DNA from: Spiroplasma_E sp902809815
GTDB taxonomy: Bacteria; Bacillota_I; Bacilli_A; Mycoplasmatales; VBWQ01
Direction: 5' to 3'
Length of the DNA stretch: 64,000 nucleotides
NCBI RefSeq assembly: GCF_964030925.1
Contig: NZ_OZ034992.1
Coordinates: forward strand, 248,001 to 312,000
Part shown: positions 29,392 through 40,698 of the stretch, piece after piece
How the letters are laid out: each line of letters begins with the position of its first letter
How positions within the stretch are numbered: the first letter of the stretch is position 1
Translations under genes and position numbers: made by a program
Notes under the pieces: model-generated
The model's input: the letters and a program-made list of their open reading frames with translations, nothing else
What the model was told of the DNA's origin: nothing
The model's database searches: none

Positions 29392-29662
29392 ACAAAAAAT
29401 ATTTTCTTATAAAGACCAAGAAATTATTAATAAATATAATAAAAAACGTAATCAAGAAATAACAGAAGAACATTTAAATAATATAGAAAAATTAAAAGAA
29501 GATTTTAAAAAAGAAATAATTAATGAATATAAAGAAAAATTAATTAAAGAATTAGAAAAAATAATGTTAGATAAAAATTTGTATCGTGCTGATTCATCAT
29601 TATTTAATGAATTAAATATTTTATTAGTAAAAATAAAAAATGGTGAATTTGATAATGACTAG
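29384..29662 (+). CDS. Early coiled-coil protein (present only in copy 2)
   Basis: 92 residues, start overlapping the previous stop. Highly charged helix (ITEEHLNNIEKLKEDFKKE) with a short C-terminal NGEFDND. Copy 1 has only its first codons, joined to the next gene by a deletion. Function unknown. Confidence 0.6.
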   Translation: MNKQKIFSYKDQEIINKYNKKRNQEITEEHLNNIEKLKEDFKKEIINEYKEKLIKELEKIMLDKNLYRADSSLFNELNILLVKIKNGEFDND

Positions 29663-29855
29663 ATGTATTACATGTAAAAGTTTAACTGAAAATACTACTG
29701 GAATTTGTGATTCTCCATACCATAATTCTTTTAATAAAGCAAAATTCATTACATATTTAGAAAATAAAATTGAAAATGATGGATATAGAAGTGCAAATGT
29801 TGATGCCATATATTATTCATTAATTAAAAAAATCGATAATGGTGAATTTGAATAA
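29655..29855 (+). CDS. Early small Cys-containing protein, full-length form
   Basis: 66 residues from ATG 29655. An in-frame ATG at 29640 would add five. CITCKS near the start and CDSPYH form a possible metal site, followed by the NKAKFITYLENK region also found in the shortened copy 1 protein at 21542. Confidence 0.6.
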   Translation: MTRCITCKSLTENTTGICDSPYHNSFNKAKFITYLENKIENDGYRSANVDAIYYSLIKKIDNGEFE

Positions 29856-29857
29856 TA

Positions 29858-30322
29858 ATGCAATATGACTTAATTATTGGTATTGACCCAGCAGGAATAG
29901 GTAGTAATGGAATGGTTATATATTCAAGTGAAACTAATAATATTGTTTTTAATGAAACATTTAATACATTAACTGTTTTATGAACTAAAAATATGTATAA
30001 AGAAAAAATGCAATTAATTAAAGAAAAATTTATTGATAAAAAAATATTAGTTATTGTAGAAAATTTCTTTTTAAGTTCAAAACAATTATTAACTAATCCA
30101 TTAGCAACACCTAAAATTATTGGTGCATTAATGGTATTAGTACAAGATGTTTTCAACTGAGATTATCTAGAAAACCACCCAAAAAATAAAAATAAAATAA
30201 CAAATTATAAAGGAAATATAAAATTAACAAAACATGAACAAGATGCTTATAAGCATATTCAATATTATTTAAAAAATCATAAAAAAATATTAATTTTTGA
30301 TAATTATTTAAGGAAATTATAA
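29858..30322 (+). CDS. RuvC-like Holliday junction resolvase, copy 2
   Basis: 154 residues, the same as 21670 apart from QYDLI for QYELI at the start. All three acidic motifs are kept. Confidence 0.75.
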
Positions 30323-30324
30323 AA

Positions 30325-30618
30325 ATGAAAGATAAAGAAAATTATGTCAAATTAACAGTAAAACTGAGTAACACTATTGAAGCAAAATATTACGAAAAAG
30401 GTAATAAGGAATTATATTATAGTGTTCGTGGTCAATGAAATGGATTAAATTATGTTACTTTAATTTTTAATAAACCAAAACTTTATAACCGATGTATTTT
30501 ATTAAACAAAAACGATGAAATTATTGTAACTGGTCAAATCTTTAACACTTTAAACATTCCTAAAAATCGTGCATTTTGTTCAATCAATGTTAAATGATTT
30601 AAAAAATGAAAAGAGTAA
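30325..30618 (+). CDS. SSB-like/OB-fold protein, copy 2
   Basis: 97 residues, identical to the gene at 22137. Confidence 0.5.
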
Positions 30619-30621
30619 AAA

Positions 30622-30783
30622 ATGATATTATGAAAAATTTTATTAATAGCACCAATATTAATAACAAGTATAACACTAATAATATTTTTAATTTATATAA
30701 TTAAAGATTTAAAAAATGAATATAAAATATTGAAAATATTAAGTGAAATTTCTAATCAAATTAAAAATAAGGAGAATAATTAA
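30622..30783 (+). CDS. Small single-pass membrane protein, copy 2
   Basis: 53 residues, identical to 22434; stop overlaps the next ATG. Confidence 0.6.
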
Positions 30784-31019
30784 TGATAATATTACCTACT
30801 TTGTTTGAAAATAAAGATGAAATTGAAATATTATCACCATTTCCAAAAGCAATTCATACAAGTAATGATATTAGAGCAATTATTTTAAGACAATACCCAA
30901 ATGTTAAATCAAAACACATAATTGTTTCTGACCCCGAAAGTAATGTTGCATTAATAGTTGGTGATAATGATGTTTATCAAGGTTGAATTAAAGTAACAAT
31001 TAAAAAATTAGAAAATTAA
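30783..31019 (+). CDS. Small conserved protein preceding the virus-shared gene, copy 2
   Basis: 78 residues, one difference from 22595 (SDPESN for SEPESN). Confidence 0.65.
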
Positions 31020-31131
31020 AGGAGATTAAAATGCCAAATATAGAAAATCAATCAAATTATACTTTAACTAAATTAATTAGAACTGGTATAAGTCCTATTT
31101 GTGCAATGATTGGTACAAGTGCTTATTATGG

Positions 31132-32261
31132 GGTGGTTGGCCCTTAATTACTGGACCATTTTTGATATAAAATTCTAAATTTTAATTTGTAAAATTGGTG
31201 GTTTTAGAAATTTAGAATGTATTCTTTCATAATTATAAAACATAACATATTGATTTACATCATTTATAGCTTCATTGATGGATAAATATTGATTTGATCC
31301 TTTAGGTAGTCATTCTTGAGATAAATGAGAAAATCAGTTTTCAGATAATACATTACCACCAATATCATAAGGTTGTTTTTTGCTTAAAATTATTTGTTTA
31401 TCCTCTGCTCATTTTGTGATATCCTGACAATAAAATTCGTTGGCGTTATCTGAATGTAAAATAACATTTTTTACTTGATTTCAAGAAAATTGTTTGTTGA
31501 TTTTTTCAAGAGCAGGAAGAATTAAATCCTGATATGATTTATTAGGAGCAATATTATAACTAACAACATTATTTGAATAAAAATCAATAATTACAAAAAG
31601 ATATAATCATCCTTCTTTAGTATTTATTTGTTTAGTGTCCATTGATCAAATTTGATTTGAAGAGGTTGTACTTTTATAATCTTTGTTTACTTTATCCATT
31701 GTAGGTATTCACTTATTTGGATTTTTTTTGTTTTTAGGATAGTTATTTTTAGTTTGTTTTAATCCTTGAATATTGTGTTCTTTCATAATTTTTCGCATTT
31801 GTTTTATTGATAATTCTATATTTAAAATGATATTTTTTTCTTGTTTTAATCACTCTTTAAAAGCTGAAAAAATTCTTAAATATCCATAAATTCTGCCTTT
31901 TCTTGTAGAATGAAATTCGATTAAAAGTTGGCATATTTTTTGATATTTATGATTGCATTTAATAATATGATTTTCTTCTTTTTTAATAGGTTTTTGTTTA
32001 TTTTTTAAAAAGTAATATGTTGATCTGTTTAATTGAAGATATTGACATAGGTTTCTAATTGAATATTGATTTTTACAATCATCAATAATTTTAATTTTTT
32101 CTTTGATATTTAATTTGTTAATTACTAATGCTATTTGTTTAATTTTATCCATTAATAAAAATCCTTTCAGGTTAAAATTAGTGTTAATTATATAACACAA
32201 TTGTTTTTAGAATACATTCAGGTTTTTTAAATTAATGGTCTAGTAAAAAGGGCTAAGTGGC
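31132..32261 (-). mobile_element. IS3-family element, copy 2, with TGG target duplication
   Basis: About 1130 bp in minus orientation. It starts GGTGGTTGGCCC and ends GGGCTAAGTGGC, with TGG on both sides (31129-31131 and 32262-32264). It is one base longer than copy 1, through an eighth A in the slippery run at about 31722-31729. The clean duplication shows a recent simple insertion. Confidence 0.85.
31175..32152 (-). CDS. IS3-family transposase, single continuous frame
   Basis: 325 residues from ATG 32152. With eight A the OrfA and OrfB parts are fused in frame (PKNKKNPNKWIPTMDKVNK), giving the full-length DDE transposase with WSMDTKQI, LHSDNANEF and NWFSHLSQEWL. This copy could make transposase without frameshifting, unlike copy 1. 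Confidence 0.85.
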
Positions 32262-33004
32262 TGGTCAAGTAATTGCTAATCCAATATTAGGTTCAATTAA
32301 TAGTTTATTATTTGGTAAAAAATTAGGTTTAGATATTTGAAATTTAAATCAAAGACCAAATACTAAAACTAAATTAATTAATAGTTCTAAAAAAATAGCA
32401 TTAGGATTAGGAACAATTGGTTTAGCAAATTATAGTAAATGAACAGAAAATAATATTAATCCTATTATTCAAATAACACCAATTCCAATAACTACTACAA
32501 CCACAACAGAAGGTCCGCCATGATTACTATTAAATAAACAAGAACATCAGTCATTAATGGATTGAGATACTTATATTTCATTAAATACTTATGGTATTTC
32601 AAATCTTATTAGTGGATTAACTGAGTTAATACCTAATAAATTTGAAGCAATAAGAAAAATTTGTAATATGGCAACTGGTGGTTGTTTAATATCAAGTGGG
32701 GTTGCTATGGGTATTAATAATGATTTTATGAATGCTTATGCAGTACCTACCATAGTTGCTGGTGCAAGTGAAATAATCCATAATTTATTACCTATTGAAA
32801 CTACAAATCATATTCAAGAAATGCAAGAAACATCATTTAATGATGAAACTGCAAGATTAGTAAATGATAATAGATTCACAATTAATAGTGAAACAACTAG
32901 TCAATACGGTAGTGATAATATGAGCAAAGTAGCATTAAATCACGATAATGCTTCATTAAATTGAGATTATAATCACATGAGTTTATAAAGGAGGTGAGTA
33001 ATTT

Positions 33005-33163
33005 ATGAATAAAGAAAAATTAATTGAATATTATAATCACGAAATAAAAACACATAAAGAAAGGATGGAACAATTAAATAAAGAAATTTCTTTATTAGTA
33101 ACTATTATAAGTAATTCACAATCAATGATTGAAAGAATTAATGGTGGGCAATTTGATGAATAA
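33005..33163 (+). CDS. Small coiled-coil protein, copy 2
   Basis: 52 residues, near-identical to 23684 (SNSQSM for SNSKSM), same AGGAGGTGA site. Confidence 0.6.
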   Translation: MNKEKLIEYYNHEIKTHKERMEQLNKEISLLVTIISNSQSMIERINGGQFDE

Positions 33164-33198
33164 TTAAAAAAATTAAAAATTGAAAGGAAAATATTCAA

Positions 33199-33387
33199 AT
33201 GAAAGAATTTTTACATGAATTAATAATTATTGGAACAAGTGTTGGAACATTAATATGCAGAGAAATTATTGTTTTATTAAAAAGATTTATCACAACTCCA
33301 AAACATGTTAGAGCAAATAACAAAATTATAAAACATCAAAAAAAATTAGCAAAATTAAACGAAAAAATTAATAAAGGAGAAAAATAA
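33199..33387 (+). CDS. Small membrane protein with basic tail, copy 2
   Basis: 62 residues, identical to 23877. Confidence 0.6.
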   Translation: MKEFLHELIIIGTSVGTLICREIIVLLKRFITTPKHVRANNKIIKHQKKLAKLNEKINKGEK

Positions 33388-33388
33388 T

Positions 33389-33574
33389 ATGACAAAAATT
33401 GAATTTAATGAAAAATATAGAAAACAAGATATCAGTATTGATAGAGATTTTGATTTACATATTGATAATTGTTTTAAATTTTCTGATATTGATACATTAG
33501 AAAACGCAGTTAATGATTATAAAAAATTAATAAGTGAAATGCCACAATTAGTTAAAGATTGATTATTGGGATAA
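33389..33574 (+). CDS. Small acidic protein, copy 2
   Basis: 61 residues, identical to 24067. Confidence 0.55.
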
Positions 33575-33591
33575 GATTAGGAGAATGTTAA

Positions 33592-33966
33592 ATGTTAGAA
33601 AATGAAAATAATGTTCAACAAACAACTGAACCTTTAAATGAAAATAATACTCAACAAGAAATAGAAAATAAAGTTAATGAAGCAGAAAATAAGTTAAATA
33701 AACTTAATCAAGAAATTAAAGAAAAAGAAATGATTAATATATTTAAAAAATATCAAGTTAAAACTGAATTTTATGATTTTTTAAAATTTAAAACAAGTAA
33801 TATAGAAAATTCAAAAATTGAAGAAACTATTAAAAAAATGATTAAAGAACAACCAGTATTTAAACAAACAATTAATACAGGTGGTAATAAACAAATAATT
33901 ATTAATAATAAACCAAATGATAAAGAAAATTTTTTAATTAATTATAAAAAGAAAAATTATTTATAA
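33592..33966 (+). CDS. Prophage B scaffold protein, copy 2 (probable)
   Basis: 124 residues, two substitutions relative to 24270. Confidence 0.6.
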   Translation: MLENENNVQQTTEPLNENNTQQEIENKVNEAENKLNKLNQEIKEKEMINIFKKYQVKTEFYDFLKFKTSNIENSKIEETIKKMIKEQPVFKQTINTGGNKQIIINNKPNDKENFLINYKKKNYL

Positions 33967-33984
33967 ACGAAAGGAAGAAATAAA

Positions 33985-35169
33985 ATGTCAGTACCATTTA
34001 ATCAAAATTTAGACAATACAGAGAGATTAGTAGAAGCACCAGAATTTATAGAGTTTTTTAAAATTTCAAATAGTCCATGGGCAAACTTTTTTCCTACTGA
34101 AATTGTTGACTCAGTAAATATTGAATTTATTGTTAAAAAACCAAAAAAACCGGAAGTAAAAATTATTGCTTGGGATGATAAAAGTAAAAGATATGAATTA
34201 CCATATGTTGATACAGATAAAATTAGTAAAAAAATAACTAAAAAATATCTTGCAGGAGAAATTATTGCAGATGTAGATTTAAAAGCAAATAATGGACAAA
34301 ATTTATTAGATAGTATGCAATATGAAGTTGCAAATGATTTAGCAGATAAATTAGCAATTGATGATACACAAGCAATTGCAAAATTTGCTACTAAAATCGA
34401 TATTGAAGATACAACACCAGTAGGCTATTTAAAATCAATGTTATCTGCTTGAAATACTTTGTTTCAATTTAGAAACATTGCAAATAGTAAATTTTTTATT
34501 ACTAATGGTCTTTATGATAGTTTAGTTTATTTAGCTGATAATAAAGGTTTAATTACCGATAATCAGTTAGCACAACAATTACGTTTAAATGGAAATAATT
34601 TATATGTAAAAGGTGTATTATGCGAAATCGTTCTTGATGACTATATGATTTTTACTAATGATAAAAATGAACAACAATTAATGACCTTTATTTTAGCAAC
34701 ACCAAGAGCGATGAAAAGATACATGATAGAAAATACAGTTATTTATGTAGATTTTATTAAAGATGATAAAGCAGGAAGAGCATATAAAGTTGCTGGTGAA
34801 GTTGTTGGAGAAGCAATACCATATATTTCTAATAATGAAACAACATCAAGATGAATGTTATGTGGAGTTATTAAAACAGAAAAAAATGATTTAAAAACTA
34901 AAATTACAGTTTTAACAACAAATATTACTGCAAATGTTAATAACAATAACAATGAATTAAATACACAAATAAAAAGTATTAATGAACTTAAATCATTAAA
35001 TCCAAATTTAACAAATCCAACTATTAAATATTTTAGTGATGCACAAGGAAAAACTAATGTAAGTAATCAAAAACAAAAAGCGGGTGACTTATACATAGTT
35101 ATTTCTTCAAATGTTAATGATTTAAATTATAAAGGTTCAACAAATCCAATTAAAATAACTCTTAAATAA
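33985..35169 (+). CDS. Prophage B major capsid protein, copy 2
   Basis: 394 residues, same protein as at 24663 with only silent changes noticed. Confidence 0.65.
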
Positions 35170-35184
35170 AGGAAATTAAATGCC

Positions 35185-36903
35185 ATGCCAATTGGTACAA
35201 CTAGTACAGCAATACTTTTAAACATAAATAAACCAAAACATACTAGAACAAGTAACCAACAAGAAAATAAAAGTTTTTGATGAGAAATTTTAGAAATGAT
35301 TGGTGTACAAGTAATTGCAGTAGCACTTGCTCCTTTTACTGGTGGATTAAGTGAAAGTATAGCACTTGGATTAGGTGCAAGTGATTTAGTTGCTAGTATT
35401 AGTGCTGTTGGTGTAGAATTTTTAACTGATTTTACTATTAATCAAGTTTATGATTATTTAAAAGGAAATGTAACAAAATTAAATACTTTCTTAAATTTAT
35501 TACCTGCATTTGCTGGACTTAATAAAATTAGTCGTGGTTATCGCACTACTAAATTTATTAAGTTAGCACAAAAAACTAAAACATTAGAACAAGTTGGTAT
35601 TAAAGAAGCAAAAAACTTACAAGAAATTATTAGTCAAGTAAGTGGAAAAGAAATTTTAACAGATAAAATTATTGGTAATAAACGTTATTTAATGAATTAT
35701 AGTTTTACTCCTAATCGTGAAACAGTATTACGAGATTTAGGTTATGTTGCTGAAAGACAATATAAGAATAATTTTCAAAAATTAGAAACAGAAAAATTAA
35801 TGGAACACTTATTATTACAAAATACATTAATAAAATTAAGTCCACAATTAACTCCTAAATTTAAAATTAAAGATATCGAAAAAGCAAATAACTTTTTAAA
35901 AAAATTTAATACTGATTTAAAAAAAGTACTATCTATGAATCAGCATGATTGATTAAATTTAGTTCATACAATACATACAGAAAATAGATATGGAAAAACT
36001 TTAATTTTAGATTTACAAAAAATTCGTGCTAATGCTATTAAATTTGATTTTAAAAATAATGTTATTCATCAACTTGTTTTAAAAGCAAATCAAACTTTTA
36101 AATATTTTGATATTAGATTTTACTTAAAAAAAGGTTTTAATAAATTTTGAAAAGAAACACCATATTTTGAAAAAATAAGAGAAAGTATATATAAATTACA
36201 AGAAAAATTTGAAAAGTTAGAAAAACAAGCATTTGAAAAAATTAATAAATTAAAAGAAAAAGTAACTGATTTATTTACTAGTGCAGAAAAAAGAGCAATT
36301 AAACATGCACAATTAATTCCATTAAATTCACCAGTATTTATGGGTTGTAAAATTCAACCTTTATCATTAGATAAATGCGCAATTACCATTTATCATCGCA
36401 ATCCTAAATATAAACCAATTACAGTTGTTGATAGTATTCTTAAAGCAAAAACTTTTGTTACTCAAATACATCCATTTCATTGATATCGTTGATATAGTGG
36501 TTGATACATTGGTTATGGTGTTAATCATAATAAATGATTAAAAGCAATAGCATTTGCTCCACCAGTGGTTCAACAAGTAATTAGAGATAGTTTTAAAGTA
36601 TATAGAGAAATATTTAGAACTATTAGAACTTATCATAAAGTAGTAAATGTTATTAATAATCCTATTGAAAATATTAACAAATCATTTAAAAATGTTGGTT
36701 TAAAGTTTTCAGTTAATACTTTATTTGGTACTGGATTATTACATCATTTAGAAAAGTTTGCATATAGTCAAGTTATAGCAAAAGGTAAGAAAAAATTAAA
36801 AAAAGGTAAAAATAAAATACAAAAAGAAATTGAACATATAACACATAAAAAAACAAAAAAACATACTCATCATTATAAACAAGCATTTTTTAAGGAATGA
36901 TAA
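35185..36903 (+). CDS. Prophage B 572-residue protein of unknown function, copy 2
   Basis: Aligned to 25863 throughout, but with a localised patch of change around residues 63-80 (SDLVASISAVGVEFLTDFT in place of SDFIASTINFGIYATTDFT) and scattered changes after it. The patch falls in the hydrophobic N-terminal region and suggests recombination with a third variant. Confidence 0.6.
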
Positions 36904-36906
36904 ATT

Positions 36907-39312
36907 ATGATTAATAAACTTTGAACTGATGTCAGTCTTGAAAATTATAATAACTGATATCCATTAACTGGAAAAATTACAGAAACACCACAGCAATATA
37001 TAAAAACATGAACAAATGTTAATGATTGATTTAAAACTTTTGCTATTCGCGCGCAAAATGATATTAATGCTTATCTTGATTTTATTTTATCTAAATTTCC
37101 TTTTGATAGTTTTAAAGATGAATTAATTAAAGAAACATTAAGAGATATGGTTTATGTTATGGTTGAACATTGAGTATTTAATCGTACACCAATTGAATTT
37201 AATGTTGATGCTACTATTCAATTTAATAATGGTACTCAATTTAGTGCAAATAGTACTCCTACGATTAATGTTTGAGATTTAGCACCTAGTAGAATGAAAA
37301 TATGAGCAAGATTAACAGAATTAAAACAAATATTTTCAAGTTATAATGATGATGAAATAGATGTTGAAAAAATTGACTTAAAAGCATTTTATACTAGAAA
37401 TCAAGTTGATGAATTAATTGAACAACAAAAAGAATTTACATTATCAAAACAAATTAAATTATATGATGATTTAGTTGATGATAATGAAAATGAAATATAT
37501 AGAGGTCCTGTTAGTAAATTTATTAATAAAGGTTATGTTGCAACAGATTATGATAAAGAAACTGAAACAATGATTTTAGATTGACCTGATGAAATTGGAA
37601 CATTACCACCCGAAGCATTACAAAATAATCCACAAATTGGTGATTATACACATGCACCAACTTGTGATTTTTCTGCTAAACAACAAAAACGAATTACTAC
37701 AAATGAAAATGAAATTACCAAATTAAATAATGAATTAATTAAAGCAAATGAAAATATTAATGATGTTAAAAATAATTGATTTAATATTGAAACTAGTCCC
37801 TTATGAAAAAAAGTTGAAAATAATAATATAGAAACATTTAAATGATATTTTATTAAAATCATTTATCAATATTCAACAGAAAATAATTTTATGAAATTTT
37901 ATAAAGTAATTAAATTTTATTTAAATAATGTTTTTAATGAATTTGAATTGTTAAATGTTGATTCCATGACGTATAGTGAACAAATCCAAAATAAAAAAAT
38001 TTTAAATACCGGAACTATTTACTATAACAATAGAAATAAAAAATTTAGTGGTGGAGGTAATTCTTACCCTGAACGTGGAAAAATTAACTTAATTGGTGAT
38101 ATAGAAGAAATATATCAATATATAGGAAAAGGTGCACCAACTGAATTTATAGCAGAAGAAAGTACTGAACGTGATTATTATACAAAACTAGAAACTAATA
38201 ATTTATTAGATAAAAAACAAGATAAATTAATTGCTGGTACTAATATAACTATTGATGAAAATAATAAAATTAGCGCTACTGGTGGTAAAGTAGATTTATC
38301 TGATTATTATAAAAAATCTGTTTTTATGAAAGGATATTTTACATATAAAGATGATAGAGACCAATTATGAATAAATGATAGTTCAAATAGTTCTCTTGCT
38401 ATCTCATTATTGCTTAATAATACTTATGGAAGATTAGAAACTAATAATAAAACTATTGTTGGTGCTATTAATGAAAATAAAACTAATATTGATAAAAAAC
38501 AAGATAAAGAAAATTGAAAAATAATAGGTAAAAGTATAAATAATCGTAAATATGGTGATTTTAATCTTGCTTTTAATACTCTTTATAGAGTAATTATTAC
38601 ATGGGAATCTCCACCATTTCATCAAGTAAATACAAGAATAACAGTAGAATTTAAAACAGGTAATTATTTAGGTGGAAATCATGGAATTAAAATATTTCTT
38701 ACAAAAGGTTTAATTAATAATGAAGAATGTATTTTATATTTACAATTATTAGATATTAATAAATGACAATTAATTTTAGAAGGTGGAAATGAAAAATATG
38801 CAAATATTTTTTCATTAGAAGAATTACAAAATACAGTTAAAGTAGATATTATTCAACCTATAAAAATTACAAGTCATACTTTAAAAATAAATGAATTAAA
38901 AAATAATGAGATTAATATTGAATTACCAAATACTCCAACACCAAGTCCAAGTGGTTCAAATTGAAAGGAAGTAGGAATATTAACAAGTGATAAAAAACAA
39001 ATTGGTTATGAACTAATTCCTAATAAATTATATAAGTTAACTTATAATAACACCGGCAATAAAGAACCTTATTATAGTTATGCACCAAAATTAGAAATTT
39101 TATTTAGACCGCAACCATTACCTTATCAATTACCTTTTTCACCCACAATATGTTATCTTTTTGGAACTATTAAATTTAATTATGGTATAACTGGGGTAAT
39201 TACTTATCAACACGTTCCTAATGATACCAAATCAAGAAAAATTGTTGGTATTACTGCAAGTGATATATATAACACATCTGCTTTATATAAATTAGAAGAA
39301 TTACAGGAATAA
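36907..39312 (+). CDS. Prophage B tail-fibre protein, full length
   Basis: 801 residues. The N-terminal 200 are shared with the truncated copy at 27585. Then follow IYRGPVSKF and a coiled-coil stretch (residues 258-280), a variable domain (about 297-420), the fibre linker DYYTKLETNNLLDKKQDKL and NITIDENNKISATGG, and a conserved C-terminal half (YYKKSVFMKGYFTYKDDRDQ onward). The linker motif is common in phage tail fibres and supports the assignment. Only the variable domain differs strongly from the tandem copies. Confidence 0.75.
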
Positions 39313-39316
39313 TATT

Positions 39317-39439
39317 ATGTTTTTTAAAATTATAAAAATTATTTTAGGTTTAATTGGAGTTTTATTATCTTCTGCAGTTGCTGGTTTAATTATATTTATT
39401 ATAGTAAAAATTGTATTAAAAATTAATCAAATATTTTAA
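39317..39439 (+). CDS. Small single-pass membrane protein, unit 1
   Basis: 40 residues, almost all one hydrophobic helix (LGLIGVLLSSAVAGLIIFII) with Lys at both sides. Four bases after the fibre stop. Size and shape fit a holin-like peptide or minor membrane component. Function unknown. Confidence 0.55.
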   Translation: MFFKIIKIILGLIGVLLSSAVAGLIIFIIVKIVLKINQIF

Positions 39440-39456
39440 GAAAGGTGGTGAATATT

Positions 39457-40698
39457 ATGTTAGGTAGATTTTTTAGAAAAGATAAAAGTAATATTAGTGA
39501 TAATCAAAATGAAAAAGTAAAATTTTTAACTAATAAAAATAAAAGTACTCATGCTTCTATTTTAAATTATTTTGGTTTTAATGACTTTAACCATGAAACT
39601 TATTTCACTGATTTTGTAGCAGAAAATAATGCTAATTTATATAATGCTCCATTAGAAATTAATAATGAAACTATTAAAAAATATTTAATTCAAGAAGAAT
39701 TTTATAGAAAAAATTGAAATTCAATTTTTAAGTTAAGTAAATTAGGAATTAGCGGTTATTTAATTTATATTGCTAATGATGATTTATATTTTCAAGTAGT
39801 TGATATACAACAAAGAGTTTATGATATTACTGGTAAATTAATTCAATGTACTATTTTTTATGATAATTATGAACAAAATGCACAAATGGTAAGATTATTT
39901 GAAATTTATACATTAAATAATGAACAAGTAACTATTAATCGTGCAATTTATAGTATTAGTGATAATAAAAAACAATTTCCATTAGATTTTAAATCATATA
40001 TTAATAACGCTAATTTAGAACAAGAACAAACACTAAATATTAACTATATACCAATAGCAATTATGAGAAATAAAGCAAATGAACTAGCAGATTGTAATAA
40101 AGTAATGGATAAAATTAAAGCATTAGATGTTATTTATGAACAAATTGTTTTAGATACCATTTTAAATTCACCTAAATTTATATTTAGTCAAACTTATGGT
40201 AATGTTCAATCAACATTAGAAGAAGCAGTAAGAACATTAGTTACTAAAAATTACATATTTAAAAGTGGTGGAGATAATAATGAACAAAATGAAAATATCA
40301 ATATGACAAATAGTAATTTTAAAGGTAAAAATTTAACTGATATATACGATTGAAATGTTAATGAAATATTTAAACGTTGTGGTATTCATATACCAAGTCA
40401 AAAGAAATCTGCACAACAATCAGTACCTGAAAGTACAGCTGTAAATATTTCAACTATTAATTATATTGAACAAAAGTTATGACAATTTAATATTGATATT
40501 CTTAAATTTATTCAAATCTTAGTAAGCATAGATAAAGATTTATTAAATAGTAAAACATTTAATATTAATGATGAACAAGAAATTAATAATTTAACTGTTA
40601 AATTAAAATTATTTAATCCCGAAAATAACCAATTAATAGGAGAGAACAATGGAAAACAACAACAAACCACAAACGAAGTTTCCACAGAAACAAACTAA
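39457..40698 (+). CDS. Portal-like protein, unit 1
   Basis: 413 residues from ATG 39457 after AAAGGTGG; a GTG at 39445 is less likely. Features of Gram-positive-type portals: EEFYRKNWNSIFKLSKLGISGYLIY, then a core with NYIPIAIMRNKANELADCNKVMDKIKALD (the PI, N, D and LD pattern before the long helix), and a Gln/Asn-rich C-terminus. Portals form the DNA entry ring of the head. The 3' end overlaps the next gene by 50 bases. Confidence 0.6.

Larger units (their letters stand above)
31031..32988 (+). pseudogene. Virus-shared membrane protein, disrupted by an IS3-family element
   Basis: The 5' part is 31031-31131 and the 3' part resumes after the repeated TGG at 32262-32264. Without the element and one TGG the gene is 825 bases, the same as the intact copy at 22843. 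The insertion falls in the SAYYGQ segment and should abolish the product. Confidence 0.85.
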
